Assembly: GCA_030528385.1 (NCBI GenBank)
Contig: JAUMYZ010000009.1
Location: forward strand, 27,384 to 91,383
Source of the DNA: Moraxella sp.
GTDB taxonomy: Bacteria > Pseudomonadota > Gammaproteobacteria > Pseudomonadales > Moraxellaceae
Reading direction: 5' to 3'
Length of the DNA stretch: 64,000 nt
The notes below the pieces were generated by a model. It ran no database searches and was not told where the DNA came from. It saw nothing but the letters and a program-made list of their open reading frames with translations. Made by a program: the position numbers and the translations under genes. Positions 1 through 9,328 of the stretch are shown here, piece after piece; within the stretch, counting starts at the first letter, position 1; each line of letters opens with the position of its first letter.

Positions 1-3000
1 AGTACAAAGAGTATCAGGCGTATTTGCCAAAAACACTGTACGGCAGCTTGGGTGTGGAATATGTGTATTTGGACAAAAAGCGTAACCAAACGCGTTTGGC
101 GGTTGAACTAAATCAACAAGACGGCGAAAAAGTGCGTATCAGCCTTGCTCAGTCCCAAGAAAAAGCCAACGCCCCTTGGCACATCAGCGCCGATTGGCAA
201 AACTTGGTGCGCGCAGGCGTGCCGCAGCTTGAACACATCAGCAGTCAGCACGGTCGTGCCAACATTCGCCTAGAAGAAGGGCGCACCTTTATTGATGCCA
301 ACGCCCAAATCCAACAACTGTCGGTCGCTCCCAAAGGAGAATACATCATCAAGGCCAACATAGAAAAAGGCGAGCGCATTCATCTTGAGCATTTTGTTTA
401 TCAAGGGGTGATGGGTGATTTGTCGGGCAGGGGCAGGATTGATTTGGCAACCGTCAAAACTCCCCTAAAGTGGCAATTTGACCTAAAAACCCATCGGCTG
501 TTGCCCAACGCCTATTTTAACGCGCCAAACAAAACGCCATTGTCTGTCATCAGTGGGCGGGTGCTGGCAACAGGGCGTATGCGCGATACCAAGCAAGGGC
601 AGCGCCATGATGTTGAGCTGACAAACAGCGATTTGACCGCCACCATCAATGACAAAGACCGCATTCACTTGGTGGGTAATGCCAGTGGCAGCGTTGTTTT
701 GCAAGGCGATACATTGACTCATCTTGACGCCAAGTTTGATGGCAGTGCCCAGCAGTCGCTGCTGCCCCAGATTGAGCGCACCAAGCTTGGTGTGTGGGTG
801 CAGGGCAATTTGGACAAGCTGCAGATTTTAAAATTCACCGCTTTTAACTCATCGGCAAAAGTGTCGGCAGCAGGGCAGGTGGGCTTGACAGATGGTATAG
901 ATTGGCAGATAAAAGCCAGAATTGATGAGCTAGACAGCGCAAAATTTGTCAAAAATGACCAGCTGATTGCCAAAATCACTGGCGACTTGGACACTAAGGG
1001 GGCATACAAAAACAACCAACTGCGCACCATCAGCGCCAAATTTGATGGACAAGTGCTCAACAAACATCTGCCAAATGGCAAATTAAGCGCCGATATTGTG
1101 GGCAATGGGCGCAAACTTGTCATCAATCGCCTAAGCCACACTGGACAAATGGGGGATTTGCAATTAAAGGGCAATGTCAATCTTGGCACGTTGTCTGTGG
1201 ACATGCATGCGCAAAGCAAGCGCTTTAATGTCGCCGCTTTTGTGGCTGGCATGAGCAGTGAGCTGACAGGTGGCTTTGATTTTGCAGGCAGTTTTGGCGG
1301 TCAAACCAAATCACTGTCGGTTCAGCGCTTAGACATCAAGGGTCAGCTAAATGCACAGCCGTTTAGTGCCAGCGGGGCATTGATGGCAAAACTGACCATT
1401 CCTGACAACCTGACTGCCTATTTTAAGCGACTAAAAACCGCCGCCACGCCACCCAAATCCACAGATGAATTGGTGAATTTGCAGCGCCAGATAGAAGCCA
1501 ACACCCGTCAGACCCAGCAGATAATCAAGCAGCTAAAAGCGGACAATTTACACGTCAGCATGGGCGACAATTTTGTCAAAATGCACGGCAGCGAACAACA
1601 ACTTACCACCGCCTTACAAATCAATAAGTTGAGCCAAATTCTGCCAAGTGCGCGTGGCATGATTGCAGGTGGTGTGATTTTGGTGAATGACGCCAACGCC
1701 TTACCAACTTTATACATTGACCTAAAAGCAGACGATGTGCGCACCGCTGATGGCATTGTCCAAAAGGTCAATGTGCTGGGCAAAATTGAGAACTTGGCGC
1801 ACTCGCCCAGTCAGTTGCTTGTGGAGATTGACGACATCATTGCTTTTGGTAAGGTGGTCAAATCGGCGCGCATAGATTTTCGCGGCACTCAACAAAACCA
1901 CCAGCTCAGTGTGCTTGCCAACGGTTTGGATGTTGCAACTCAAGCACGGATTGATGGTGGCTATGACGACGTCAAGGGTATGTATCGGGGCATTTTGGCA
2001 CAAGGACAAGTCAAAAGCAAGTTTGGACTGCTGACACAAAAACAGCCCAGCCAGTTTGCTTATCACATCAAAGATGGCAGCATACAGGTGGCGCCACACT
2101 GCTGGCAAACTTCTGCCACAAAAGCAGGCGGCACAGGACTGGTGTGTTTGCAAGACACGTTAAGCTATTCATCAAAAGCGGGCAATGTCAATGTGGTGCT
2201 GCAAAATCTGGATACGGCGGTATTGTCGCCAGCTTTGCCCAGTGATATTGTCTGGAAGTCTGCGCTCAATGGCAAGGTTCAAGCCCGCTGGCAACATGGC
2301 GCAGTCCCACAAATCAATGCGGTGTTGTATTCAGACAATGGACGCGTGGGCGTAACCCAAGATGACACAGGTTATGTGGAAATGCCTTATGAGCGTGTCT
2401 CGTTGATTGCCCAAAGCGTGCCAACAGGACTCAAACTGCGCACCGACATTGCGGGCGTGGCAGGACGTGGCTATATAGATGTGTTGATTGACCCGTACAA
2501 AGCCAATAAGCCCATTGCAGGAGCGATGGCGGTCAATGAAGTCAATTTGGCGGTGCTGCGTCCATTTTTCCCCAATTTACAGGCTCTGTCTGGCTCGGCA
2601 AGCATGGCAGGCGGTGTGGGCGGCACGCTAAGCAGACCGCTGTTCTTTGGCAATGCTGAGCTCAAGGGCGGACGCGTGGCGGTTGTGGGTGTGCCCCTAA
2701 GTTTGAATGATATTGAGCTTACTGGCACCATTCGCGGCACACAAGCGCAGTTGGACGGCACGTTTTATAGCGGTGAAGGGCGGGGGACTTTGACAGGATA
2801 TGTGGATTGGCAAAGTGAGCTGCAAGCCAAAATTGGCGTCTCGGGCAAGCAGCTGACCATTGACAGTCCGCCCATGCTGATGGCGCAGTTTAGTCCAGAC
2901 ATTGAAGTCATTATCAGACCACCACAAAAGTACGTCAAGGTACAAGGCGTGATATCGTTGCCATCGGCAACCATTCGCCCACCTGACGCCAGCGCCGATA

Positions 3001-3818
3001 TTGTTGCACAATCTGATGACGTGGTGGTGATTGACCGCCGTTTGACAGGCAATGTGGCACAGATGTTAAAAGTGTCTGCGCCTTGGAGTATCAATGCCGA
3101 TATTGGGCTAGATTTGGGCGATGACGTGGTGTTTCGTGGTTTTGGTGCCAGATTGCCATTGGCGGGCGCGTTGCACTTGACCCAAAGTGGGCGTGGCGCC
3201 ATGCAGGCGCGCGGAGTGGTGCAAGTTGCCAAACGTGCCAAGGTTGATGGCATTGGACAAAACCTTGAGCTAAACTATGCCCAAATACGCTTTAATGGCA
3301 ACATGCTAAACCCCAGATTGTCTATTGAAGGCGAAAAACAAATAGAAGGACAAACGGTGGGTTTGCGTATCAAAGGCACAGCCAGCAGTCCTGAAATTAC
3401 CGTCTTTAATGACGCAGGGCTGACCGAACAGCAAGCGATGAATGCGCTCATCACAGGGCGTATCAGTGAAGCCAGCGACGCACAAACGTCAGAACAAACC
3501 TTTCGTTCACAAGTAACCAACAATCTGGCGGCAGCGGGTTTGAGTCTTGGATTGTCTGGCACGCACAACATCACCAATCAAATTGGCAGCGCGCTGGGTT
3601 TGGAGAGTCTGACGGTGGACGCTTCGGGCAGTTCAAGCGATACCAGCGTCAATATCACAGGTTATATCAGTCCAGATTTGTATATCCGCTATGGCGTGGG
3701 TGTGTTTAGTGCCGAGTCCAGTTTGTCCATGCGTTATCAGCTGACCCGCCGTATCTACATAGAAGCCACCCGAGCCACCGAAAATGTGGTGGACGTGATT
3801 TATCGGTGGAAATTTTGA
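1..3818 (+). CDS. tamB: TamB, translocation and assembly module subunit (5' end outside window)
   Basis: The reading frame is open from the left edge, so the start lies upstream and the first Met-like codon (TTG at 24) is not the true start. At least 1,270 residues are present. They consist of long beta-rich, low-complexity stretches and end in a conserved C-terminal block typical of TamB/DUF490, finishing in an aromatic-terminated strand (YRWKF). TamB is an inner-membrane-anchored, AsmA-like protein that spans the periplasm as a hydrophobic groove. With the Omp85 protein TamA it takes part in outer-membrane autotransporter assembly and phospholipid transport. tamA normally lies just upstream and is not visible here. 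Family assignment is secure; the partner's presence is inferred. Confidence 0.9.
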   Translation, partial: YKEYQAYLPKTLYGSLGVEYVYLDKKRNQTRLAVELNQQDGEKVRISLAQSQEKANAPWHISADWQNLVRAGVPQLEHISSQHGRANIRLEEGRTFIDANAQIQQLSVAPKGEYIIKANIEKGERIHLEHFVYQGVMGDLSGRGRIDLATVKTPLKWQFDLKTHRLLPNAYFNAPNKTPLSVISGRVLATGRMRDTKQGQRHDVELTNSDLTATINDKDRIHLVGNASGSVVLQGDTLTHLDAKFDGSAQQSLLPQIERTKLGVWVQGNLDKLQILKFTAFNSSAKVSAAGQVGLTDGIDWQIKARIDELDSAKFVKNDQLIAKITGDLDTKGAYKNNQLRTISAKFDGQVLNKHLPNGKLSADIVGNGRKLVINRLSHTGQMGDLQLKGNVNLGTLSVDMHAQSKRFNVAAFVAGMSSELTGGFDFAGSFGGQTKSLSVQRLDIKGQLNAQPFSASGALMAKLTIPDNLTAYFKRLKTAATPPKSTDELVNLQRQIEANTRQTQQIIKQLKADNLHVSMGDNFVKMHGSEQQLTTALQINKLSQILPSARGMIAGGVILVNDANALPTLYIDLKADDVRTADGIVQKVNVLGKIENLAHSPSQLLVEIDDIIAFGKVVKSARIDFRGTQQNHQLSVLANGLDVATQARIDGGYDDVKGMYRGILAQGQVKSKFGLLTQKQPSQFAYHIKDGSIQVAPHCWQTSATKAGGTGLVCLQDTLSYSSKAGNVNVVLQNLDTAVLSPALPSDIVWKSALNGKVQARWQHGAVPQINAVLYSDNGRVGVTQDDTGYVEMPYERVSLIAQSVPTGLKLRTDIAGVAGRGYIDVLIDPYKANKPIAGAMAVNEVNLAVLRPFFPNLQALSGSASMAGGVGGTLSRPLFFGNAELKGGRVAVVGVPLSLNDIELTGTIRGTQAQLDGTFYSGEGRGTLTGYVDWQSELQAKIGVSGKQLTIDSPPMLMAQFSPDIEVIIRPPQKYVKVQGVISLPSATIRPPDASADIVAQSDDVVVIDRRLTGNVAQMLKVSAPWSINADIGLDLGDDVVFRGFGARLPLAGALHLTQSGRGAMQARGVVQVAKRAKVDGIGQNLELNYAQIRFNGNMLNPRLSIEGEKQIEGQTVGLRIKGTASSPEITVFNDAGLTEQQAMNALITGRISEASDAQTSEQTFRSQVTNNLAAAGLSLGLSGTHNITNQIGSALGLESLTVDASGSSSDTSVNITGYISPDLYIRYGVGVFSAESSLSMRYQLTRRIYIEATRATENVVDVIYRWKF

Positions 3819-3819
3819 T

Positions 3820-3839
3820 GGGTGAAAATGGGTGAAAAT
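3820..3839. repeat. 10-bp tandem duplication after tamB
   Basis: GGGTGAAAAT occurs twice head to tail directly after the tamB stop codon. It is short and non-coding, and no function is implied. Confidence 0.6.
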
Positions 3840-3898
3840 TTATCCCAAAAACCAAAAAACACCGACAAACGGCGCTCTTTGGTGTGGAGGAGAAGAAA

Positions 3899-4066
3899 TT
3901 ATTTGGTTAAAATCAGGCGGTTGTTGCGAGTCAGGCGCAAACGATACTCTTCACCTTGATGCTCAATGCGCACTTCCTTGGTCAGCGCAAACAGATTTTG
4001 TGAATGCAAGGTGGGCAGGCGAGTGTTATCACGGTTGCTAAAATAGCGGGCGATAGTCATAGTCAT
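3899..4066 (-). CDS. hemP: Hemin uptake protein HemP
   Basis: A protein of 55 residues whose C-terminal half carries the HemP signature: EVRIEHQGEEYRLRLTRNN followed by a terminal LILTK. HemP proteins are 50-65 residues long and sit in heme-uptake regulons; some members act as activators of heme-uptake genes. A longer frame is open upstream to 4198, but the start at 4066 is chosen because a GAAGGA ribosome site lies 8 bases upstream and the length then matches the family. An in-frame ATG at 4060 is the alternative. The gene converges on tamB and is preceded by Fur-box-like sites, so iron repression is expected. The remaining heme genes (hmuSTUV) are about 41 kb away. Confidence 0.85.
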   Translation of the reverse strand: MTMTIARYFSNRDNTRLPTLHSQNLFALTKEVRIEHQGEEYRLRLTRNNRLILTK

Positions 4067-4165
4067 GGCGATTTTCCTTCTATGGTGGGTTACGGGTATT
4101 TTCCCGAGCCACATTGGCTTAAACTTTGAACTTCTTACGCAACTAAGTTGATTGACTGATAACTT

Positions 4166-4207
4166 AGTATAATGATTATTGATGTTAAATAATAACAATT
4201 ATCATTT
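4166..4207 (-). promoter_or_regulatory. Two adjacent Fur-box-like sites upstream of hemP
   Basis: Read on the minus strand, 4207-4189 contains AATGATAATTGTTATT, matching 13 of 16 positions of the core of the Fur consensus GATAATGATAATCATTATC. A second partial match (AATAATCATTAT) lies at about 4184-4166, beside a possible -10 (TATACT). The spacing would let Fur cover the hemP promoter. The assignment rests on consensus matching only. Confidence 0.65.
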
Positions 4208-4323
4208 GTGCTAATGATAGCAAATTTTTAGAATATTGCAAATATAAATTGCAAAATTTGATAAAATTTATTGATTTTAAGACAAACGGTATATTTTCTA
4301 GGATAAACGGTATAAATCAGCCT

Positions 4324-5322
4324 ATGACGATTAAAAAACAGACAGTTGAAGTGGCGATTGCGGTGCTTGTGTTTGCCGATGAGTTGTTGTTGGCAAGGCG
4401 ACACAGCCATCAGCACCAAGGTGGCAAACTGGAATTTGTGGGGGGTAAGATTGACAGGGGTGAAACGCCAAGGGCAGCGCTGGTGCGCGAAGTCAACGAA
4501 GAAATTGGCTTGGATATCACCAATAATGTCAGCAGCAAACTGGGTCGTATTTATCATGATTATGCCGACAAATCGGTGTGTTTGCACGTGTATCAAGTGT
4601 TGCTTAGCGACCAGCAATATCAAGCGTATCAAGATAAAACGGTGGGACTGGATGGACAAGCTATTGGTTTTTATAAAAAAAGCTGGGTGCTGACGCAGAC
4701 AGACGACTTTCCGCAGGCCAATCAGTCCATATTTACTTGGCTAAAGTTGCCGCCAGTGCTGGTAATCAGTCATGCTTTGTCGGCGTTTCAAGACGTTGAA
4801 AAATGGGCGGCTTATTATGCCCAACGATTGCCTTGCAATGCTGTTTTGTCAATTCGTTTGCAAACCGACCAGTCAACCGCTTGGCAGGCAATACTTGCAT
4901 TATCTTTGCTAAGAGATGACTTGGTATTTATTTTACCTTGGCATATGCACCAAGACACACCCAAAGACTTTAGTGCTAAGGTGTTGGCGCTGCATTTGAC
5001 CCATCAAGCGCTTTTGGCGTTGGATTTGTCCATAGCCGATTTGCCCACGTTGCCCCTGATTGCCAGCTGCCATGACGTGGAAAGCATCAAAAAAGCCAAT
5101 TTGTGCGCCAAATCATTGCCGATGTTGGGTATTTTTTTGTCGCCTGTGCTGCCCACTCAAAGCCACCCCCAAGCGCCAGTTTTGGGTTGGGACAAGTTTG
5201 CCCAGCTTGCCAAGTTGTCTGATGTGCCTGTGGTTGCTTTGGGTGGTCTGTCCGTTCAAGCGTTGCCACAGGCGTTGGCTCATGGCGCGGTGGCGGTCAG
5301 TGGCATTCGGCAGTTTTGTTGA
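4324..5322 (+). CDS. Nudix hydrolase fused to thiamine-phosphate-synthase-like domain
   Basis: A 332-residue two-domain protein. Residues 5-130 form a MutT-type Nudix domain with a complete Nudix box at G41-L63 (Gx5Ex7REVNEEIGL), as in enzymes that hydrolyse 8-oxo-dGTP and related nucleotides. Residues about 145-330 form a ThiE/TenI-like barrel, seen in SCHDVESIKKA, GWDKFAQLA and VVALGG. This fusion is recurrent in gammaproteobacteria. Whether the second domain makes thiamine phosphate is doubtful, because such fused domains are often diverged; no thi genes are nearby. The start at 4324 is chosen because the Nudix fold begins there. The frame extends upstream to 4249 but encodes nothing recognisable. 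No strong ribosome site is seen. Confidence 0.85.
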   Translation: MTIKKQTVEVAIAVLVFADELLLARRHSHQHQGGKLEFVGGKIDRGETPRAALVREVNEEIGLDITNNVSSKLGRIYHDYADKSVCLHVYQVLLSDQQYQAYQDKTVGLDGQAIGFYKKSWVLTQTDDFPQANQSIFTWLKLPPVLVISHALSAFQDVEKWAAYYAQRLPCNAVLSIRLQTDQSTAWQAILALSLLRDDLVFILPWHMHQDTPKDFSAKVLALHLTHQALLALDLSIADLPTLPLIASCHDVESIKKANLCAKSLPMLGIFLSPVLPTQSHPQAPVLGWDKFAQLAKLSDVPVVALGGLSVQALPQALAHGAVAVSGIRQFC

Positions 5323-5376
5323 TGGGTAGTCATTTTTTTTAGAAATACCCTTATTTCTTAAATTGATTAACATTGT

Positions 5377-5396
5377 CAAAACCCCTGTTTTGTTTT
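5377..5396 (+). terminator. Weak hairpin after the Nudix gene
   Basis: CAAAAC, a 4-base loop (CCCT), GTTTTG and then a short T run. The 6-bp stem lies between the Nudix fusion and gap. It could end the upstream transcript or be part of the gap promoter region. Confidence 0.35.
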
Positions 5397-5420
5397 ACAA
5401 TCTCAAGAGTTTTGTATAAT
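5394..5420 (+). promoter_or_regulatory. Candidate sigma70 promoter of gap
   Basis: TATAAT at 5415-5420 is preceded at slightly short spacing (15 bases) by TTTACA at 5394-5399. It lies just upstream of the gap start at 5444, which has no other obvious promoter. Confidence 0.5.
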
Positions 5421-5443
5421 TTTAATTTGACAAAGGGTATCTT

Positions 5444-6784
5444 ATGAGTGTATATCAGCAGTATTTGGGCACACGCAAAGTCCAAGAACACCAAGCGGTT
5501 ACATTGGTGGCAGTGCTTGGGGCGCTAAGCGCCAATCAAGTGGAGCTGTTGTTTTTTGGGGAACGCATCGCCCTTGATGTGTCGGCGATTTTGGCGCAAC
5601 ATACAAAGGCGGGCATTGACATTAAAAATAGTCTAAGTTTTGCAACAGCTTTGGCAAACAAAGACTTGGCAAACATCACCATTGATTTGGGTCAAGCCAT
5701 CAAAGCTGGCAAAACGGCGGACGATTTTGTCAGTGGTCAAGAAGCGCCTGCCACCGATGTGGTGCTGTACGGCTTTGGGCGCATTGGGCGTATTTTGGCG
5801 CGTCTACTGATGAGTCGCTCTGCTTCTGATAAGGGCTTGCAGCTCAAGGCGATTGTGGTACGTCCAGCGGGCGATGGCGACCTTGCCAAGCGTGCCAGTT
5901 TGCTTGAACGTGATAGCGTACATGGTTGGTTTAATGGCAGTGTACAGATTGACACAGAAAATAACGGCATGATTGTCAACGGTCGCTTTGTGCAGATGAT
6001 TTATGCGTCTGACCCCAGCGAGATTGATTATAGCGCCTATGGCATTGACAACGCCATCGTCATTGACAACACAGGCAAATGGAAAGACGAAGCAGGCTTG
6101 GGCAAACACTTAGCCAGCAAAGGCGTGGCAAAGGTGCTACTCACCGCCCCTGCCAAAGGCGACATCAAAAACGTGGTCTATGGCGTCAATGACGACACCA
6201 TCGGCGATGATAAAATCGTCTCGGCGGCCAGCTGCACCACCAACGCCATCACACCAACCCTAAAAGTGCTGCACGACGAATTTGGTATTGTCAATGGGCA
6301 TATGGAGACAGTGCACGCCTTTACCAACGACCAAAACTTGGTGGACAACCATCACAAAGCCGACCGTCGTGGACGCGCCGCGCCCCTAAATATGGTGATG
6401 ACCAGCACTGGCGCAGCGTCTGCGGTGTCCAAAGCAATCCCCGAGCTTAAAGGTAAACTCACAGGCAATGCCATTCGCGTACCCACACCCAATGTGTCCT
6501 TGGCGATTTTAAATCTTAATTTTGAAAAGGCAGTCGGTTCAGCCGATGAGCTTAATGCCTTTATTAAGGCCAAAGCCGACAGCGAGCAGTGGCAAGCGCA
6601 AATTGCTTATTCTGACAGTCCAGAAGCGGTGTCCACCGATTTTGTGGGTTGTGAAAAAGTGGCGATTTTTGATGCCAAAGCCACCATCACCCAAGACAAT
6701 CGCGCCACCCTTTATGTTTGGTATGACAACGAGATGGGTTATAGCACACAAGTACTGCGTGTGGCAGAAGTGATGGCAAAATAA
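5444..6784 (+). CDS. gap: Glyceraldehyde-3-phosphate dehydrogenase, long form
   Basis: 446 residues. The NAD-binding motif YGFGRIGR begins near residue 109 and the catalytic Cys is in SCTTN at 263-267. About 105 residues precede the Rossmann fold; standard GapA enzymes (about 330 residues) lack this part, but long forms occur in Moraxellaceae and relatives. The enzyme interconverts glyceraldehyde-3-phosphate and 1,3-bisphosphoglycerate. With pckG in the same window a gluconeogenic role is plausible, since Moraxella relatives generally cannot run full glycolysis; direction is inference. It appears monocistronic, with a candidate promoter at 5394-5420. Confidence 0.9.
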   Translation: MSVYQQYLGTRKVQEHQAVTLVAVLGALSANQVELLFFGERIALDVSAILAQHTKAGIDIKNSLSFATALANKDLANITIDLGQAIKAGKTADDFVSGQEAPATDVVLYGFGRIGRILARLLMSRSASDKGLQLKAIVVRPAGDGDLAKRASLLERDSVHGWFNGSVQIDTENNGMIVNGRFVQMIYASDPSEIDYSAYGIDNAIVIDNTGKWKDEAGLGKHLASKGVAKVLLTAPAKGDIKNVVYGVNDDTIGDDKIVSAASCTTNAITPTLKVLHDEFGIVNGHMETVHAFTNDQNLVDNHHKADRRGRAAPLNMVMTSTGAASAVSKAIPELKGKLTGNAIRVPTPNVSLAILNLNFEKAVGSADELNAFIKAKADSEQWQAQIAYSDSPEAVSTDFVGCEKVAIFDAKATITQDNRATLYVWYDNEMGYSTQVLRVAEVMAK

Positions 6785-6794
6785 CTACCAAATA

Positions 6795-6832
6795 ACCACA
6801 GTTTGTGGTATGATGTCAACATAAACTGTGGT
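6795..6832. repeat. Perfect 10-bp inverted repeat before the SH3 gene
   Basis: ACCACAGTTT at 6795-6804 is mirrored by AAACTGTGGT at 6823-6832 across an 18-base spacer. No T run follows, so it is a poor intrinsic terminator. It ends about 20 bases before the next start codon and could be an operator or mRNA leader structure. Confidence 0.5.
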
Positions 6833-6852
6833 ATCAACAGAAGGAGTGTGTG

Positions 6853-7158
6853 ATGAGACTGCTTAAACCGTTTGCTGTGGCATTGGCGTTTGCGCTGTCA
6901 GCGACTTCGCTGAACGCGGCATCTGCTGCTGAGTTTTGTATGGTTACTGACCCTACAGATACGCCACTTAATGTCCGTGCAGCACCAAGCAACAAAGGCA
7001 AGGTCTTGGACACCATTGAAAACGAAAGCATTGTTATCATTGCTAAGTACAGCAAAAACAAAAAATGGGCATACATCAAAGATGCCGACACCAAACAAAA
7101 TATTGGTTGGGTGTATCGTGAATATCTAAGCTGTTCGCCTTCTTTGAAAAACCGATAA
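6853..7158 (+). CDS. Secreted SH3-domain protein
   Basis: 101 residues. A typical signal peptide (basic MRLLKPF, hydrophobic core, AxA-like site near residues 24-26) is followed by one bacterial SH3 fold from about residue 37 to 95 (PLNVRAAPSNKGKVLDTI, GWVYREYL). Two Cys flank the domain and could form a disulfide. Such small periplasmic SH3 proteins are common, usually bind cell-wall or protein ligands, and have no assigned substrate. The ATG at 6853 is chosen over the GTG at 6850 because AAGGAG lies 6 bases upstream of it. The gene is followed by a terminator shared with pncB. Confidence 0.8.
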   Translation: MRLLKPFAVALAFALSATSLNAASAAEFCMVTDPTDTPLNVRAAPSNKGKVLDTIENESIVIIAKYSKNKKWAYIKDADTKQNIGWVYREYLSCSPSLKNR

Positions 7159-7186
7159 ACTGGTTTTTGTGAAATTGATGTATAAA

Positions 7187-7211
7187 AATAGGGCATATCT
7201 TATGCCCTATT
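7187..7211. terminator. Bidirectional terminator between the SH3 gene and pncB
   Basis: A perfect 10-bp stem, AATAGGGCAT / ATGCCCTATT, with a 5-base loop lies between two convergent genes. It has A-rich sequence on the left and T-rich sequence on the right. Confidence 0.8.
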
Positions 7212-7215
7212 CTAT

Positions 7216-8436
7216 TTATTCACTTTTAATATCAAATACTTGTCGCAGATACGCCAAATAAGTGTTGTCTTGTATCATGGTTTTGCCAGGGCTGTCAGAG
7301 AGCTTGGCAACGGGCTGACCATTGCACTCCACCAGTTTTAGGACGATGTTTAGTTGGGTTAGCCCCATGTCGTTGGTGAGATTGGTGCCGATACCAAAGC
7401 TGGTTTTGGTGCGTGATTTGAAATACTCGTGCAAATCCCATGCTTTTTGTATGGTCAGACCGTCGCTAAAGACCAGTATCTTGCTTTGGGGGTCAATTCT
7501 AAGTTTTTGATAATGGTTGATGGCTTTTTCACCCCACGCATAGGGGTCGCCACTGTCATGACGCAAGCCATCAAAGAGCTTGGCAAAATACAAATCAAAA
7601 TCTCTTAAAAATGCGTCCATGCCCACCACATCGGTCAAAGCAATGCCCAAATCGCCGCGGTACTCGCGCACCCAAGATTCCAGCGCCGCTTTTTGGCTGT
7701 CTCTTAGGCGCACATCAAGCGCTTGAAAGGCTTGCATGAATTCGTGTGCCATCGTGCCAATGGGTGCCAGCCCCAACTCTTTGGCAAGATACACATTGGA
7801 CGTGCCCTTAAAAATGCTGGGTGCTTCTTTGGCAAGGCTTTTGACCACATGATAATGCCATGTTTTAGAATAGCGTCTTCTGGTGCCAAAATCGGCAATG
7901 GCAAAACGGTTGTCATGCGGATTTTGTTGTTGTTTTTGTTCGTATTGTTTAAGCAAGGCGATTTTGTCGTCAAGGCGTTTTTGTCCTTCGTCAAGCACCA
8001 CATCGCTGTGCAAACGCTGATAATACAGCTCATTGATGATGCTGAGCACAAAAATCTCAAAAAACATCGCTTGTATCATCGGGCCTTTGATTTTGACGTC
8101 TAGGCGTTCTTCGTCATCAATGCTGACTTCAACAAAACGTCTTTTGAGCTGAAATAATTCCAAATAATCCACAAAATCAGATTTGATGAACCGCAGTCCG
8201 CGCAAGTAGTCCAGCTCATCTTGACTGAAGTTTAGACCACACAAAAAGTCAAGCTGTGTCTCTAAATCTTCTTTGATTTGGTGGAGCGGGTAGGCGGTTT
8301 GATGGTTGTTGCGACAGCGAAAGTGATAGACGCTGTGGGTCTGGGGGAACTGATGGAGCATCGTTTGCAACATCGTGAATTTGTACAAATCATTATCTAG
8401 CAGTGATGAGATAATGGGTGTGGCATGGTGGGTCAT
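7216..8436 (-). CDS. pncB: Nicotinate phosphoribosyltransferase
   Basis: 406 residues, full length for PncB. It converts nicotinate, PRPP and ATP to nicotinate mononucleotide in the NAD salvage (Preiss-Handler) pathway. Visible motifs are [10 protein letters not shown] near residue 13, the phosphorylated histidine at H231 in IGTMAHEF, and RHDSGDP further on. The cytosolic enzyme is transcribed divergently from lipB. No other NAD gene is adjacent. The assignment is secure. Confidence 0.95.
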   Translation of the reverse strand: MTHHATPIISSLLDNDLYKFTMLQTMLHQFPQTHSVYHFRCRNNHQTAYPLHQIKEDLETQLDFLCGLNFSQDELDYLRGLRFIKSDFVDYLELFQLKRRFVEVSIDDEERLDVKIKGPMIQAMFFEIFVLSIINELYYQRLHSDVVLDEGQKRLDDKIALLKQYEQKQQQNPHDNRFAIADFGTRRRYSKTWHYHVVKSLAKEAPSIFKGTSNVYLAKELGLAPIGTMAHEFMQAFQALDVRLRDSQKAALESWVREYRGDLGIALTDVVGMDAFLRDFDLYFAKLFDGLRHDSGDPYAWGEKAINHYQKLRIDPQSKILVFSDGLTIQKAWDLHEYFKSRTKTSFGIGTNLTNDMGLTQLNIVLKLVECNGQPVAKLSDSPGKTMIQDNTYLAYLRQVFDIKSE

Positions 8437-8545
8437 GACATACTCACTTAAATGATGGGTTGGATAACTAAAAAGTTAGTCATATCATACCGAAAAATGA
8501 TAAAATTTTCATGCTTTTATTTGGTTTTGGTGATGATTGATAACA

Positions 8546-9277
8546 ATGACGCACTCTCTTAACTTACAAAACATACAAACAGACACTTTGCAGTGGCAAA
8601 ATCTAAAAACGTCGCTGCATGTTCACGCAAAATACAACGCCACCCATGAAGCGATGGTTGCGCGGATATTGGCGCGCACGACAGACAAAAAACAAGGCGT
8701 GTTTTGTCCTGATGAATTGTGGATTGTGGAACACCAAGATGTCTATACACTTGGTCAAGCGGGCAAAGAAGAGCATATTTTGTACCACACGAACACACCA
8801 ATCATCAAAACTGACCGCGGCGGGCAAGTAACGTGGCATGGCACGGGGCAACTGGTGGTGTACTGGTTGTGGGATTTGTGTCAGCTTGGCATGGGCGTGC
8901 GCGATTTGGTCAGTCATGCCGAGCAGTCCATAGAAGACGTGGTTGGTGAGTATTTGCCGACTGGCTTGTTTGCCAAAGCGCGCCGTGATGCACCAGGGGT
9001 ATACATTTATCATGATGATGGCGATATGCTGGGCAAGATTGCCAGTTTGGGATTTAAAATAAAACAAGGTTTTAGCTATCATGGCGTTGCCATCAATCTT
9101 ATCAATGAATTGTCGCCATTTCATGCCATCAATCCTTGTGGTTATGCGAACATGCCTATGGTCAAGCTGGCAAATTTTGGGCGCTTTGGTGCTGCGGACA
9201 TTGAACAATTTATTCACAAATTTATTCACAATATTCATCATCGGCACAACAAGACGATTGCACTTAGAGCGGTTTGA
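8546..9277 (+). CDS. lipB: Octanoyltransferase LipB
   Basis: 243 residues. LipB transfers the octanoyl group from acyl-carrier protein to lipoyl domains of 2-oxoacid dehydrogenases and the glycine cleavage H protein. The signature RGGQVTWHGTGQLV is at 91-104; catalytic Lys (LGKIASLG, K164) and Cys (NPCGY, C198) are present. The ATG at 8546 is chosen over an in-frame TTG at 8537. lipA, often a neighbour, is not next to it here. ppa follows 51 bases downstream, so the two may be co-transcribed. Confidence 0.93.
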   Translation: MTHSLNLQNIQTDTLQWQNLKTSLHVHAKYNATHEAMVARILARTTDKKQGVFCPDELWIVEHQDVYTLGQAGKEEHILYHTNTPIIKTDRGGQVTWHGTGQLVVYWLWDLCQLGMGVRDLVSHAEQSIEDVVGEYLPTGLFAKARRDAPGVYIYHDDGDMLGKIASLGFKIKQGFSYHGVAINLINELSPFHAINPCGYANMPMVKLANFGRFGAADIEQFIHKFIHNIHHRHNKTIALRAV

Positions 9278-9328
9278 TATTACAATGTTGGGGTTTGATT
9301 GATTTTAGACGTGAATTTTGGAGTTGTT

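Noticed and set aside
3832..4041. Plus-strand open frame of 69 codons after tamB
   Set aside because: It runs antisense to hemP, whose minus-strand frame has the HemP signature, a good ribosome site and Fur-like sites.
5087..5379. Minus-strand open frames inside the Nudix fusion
   Set aside because: They mirror the codon pattern of the real gene and have no motif or ribosome site.
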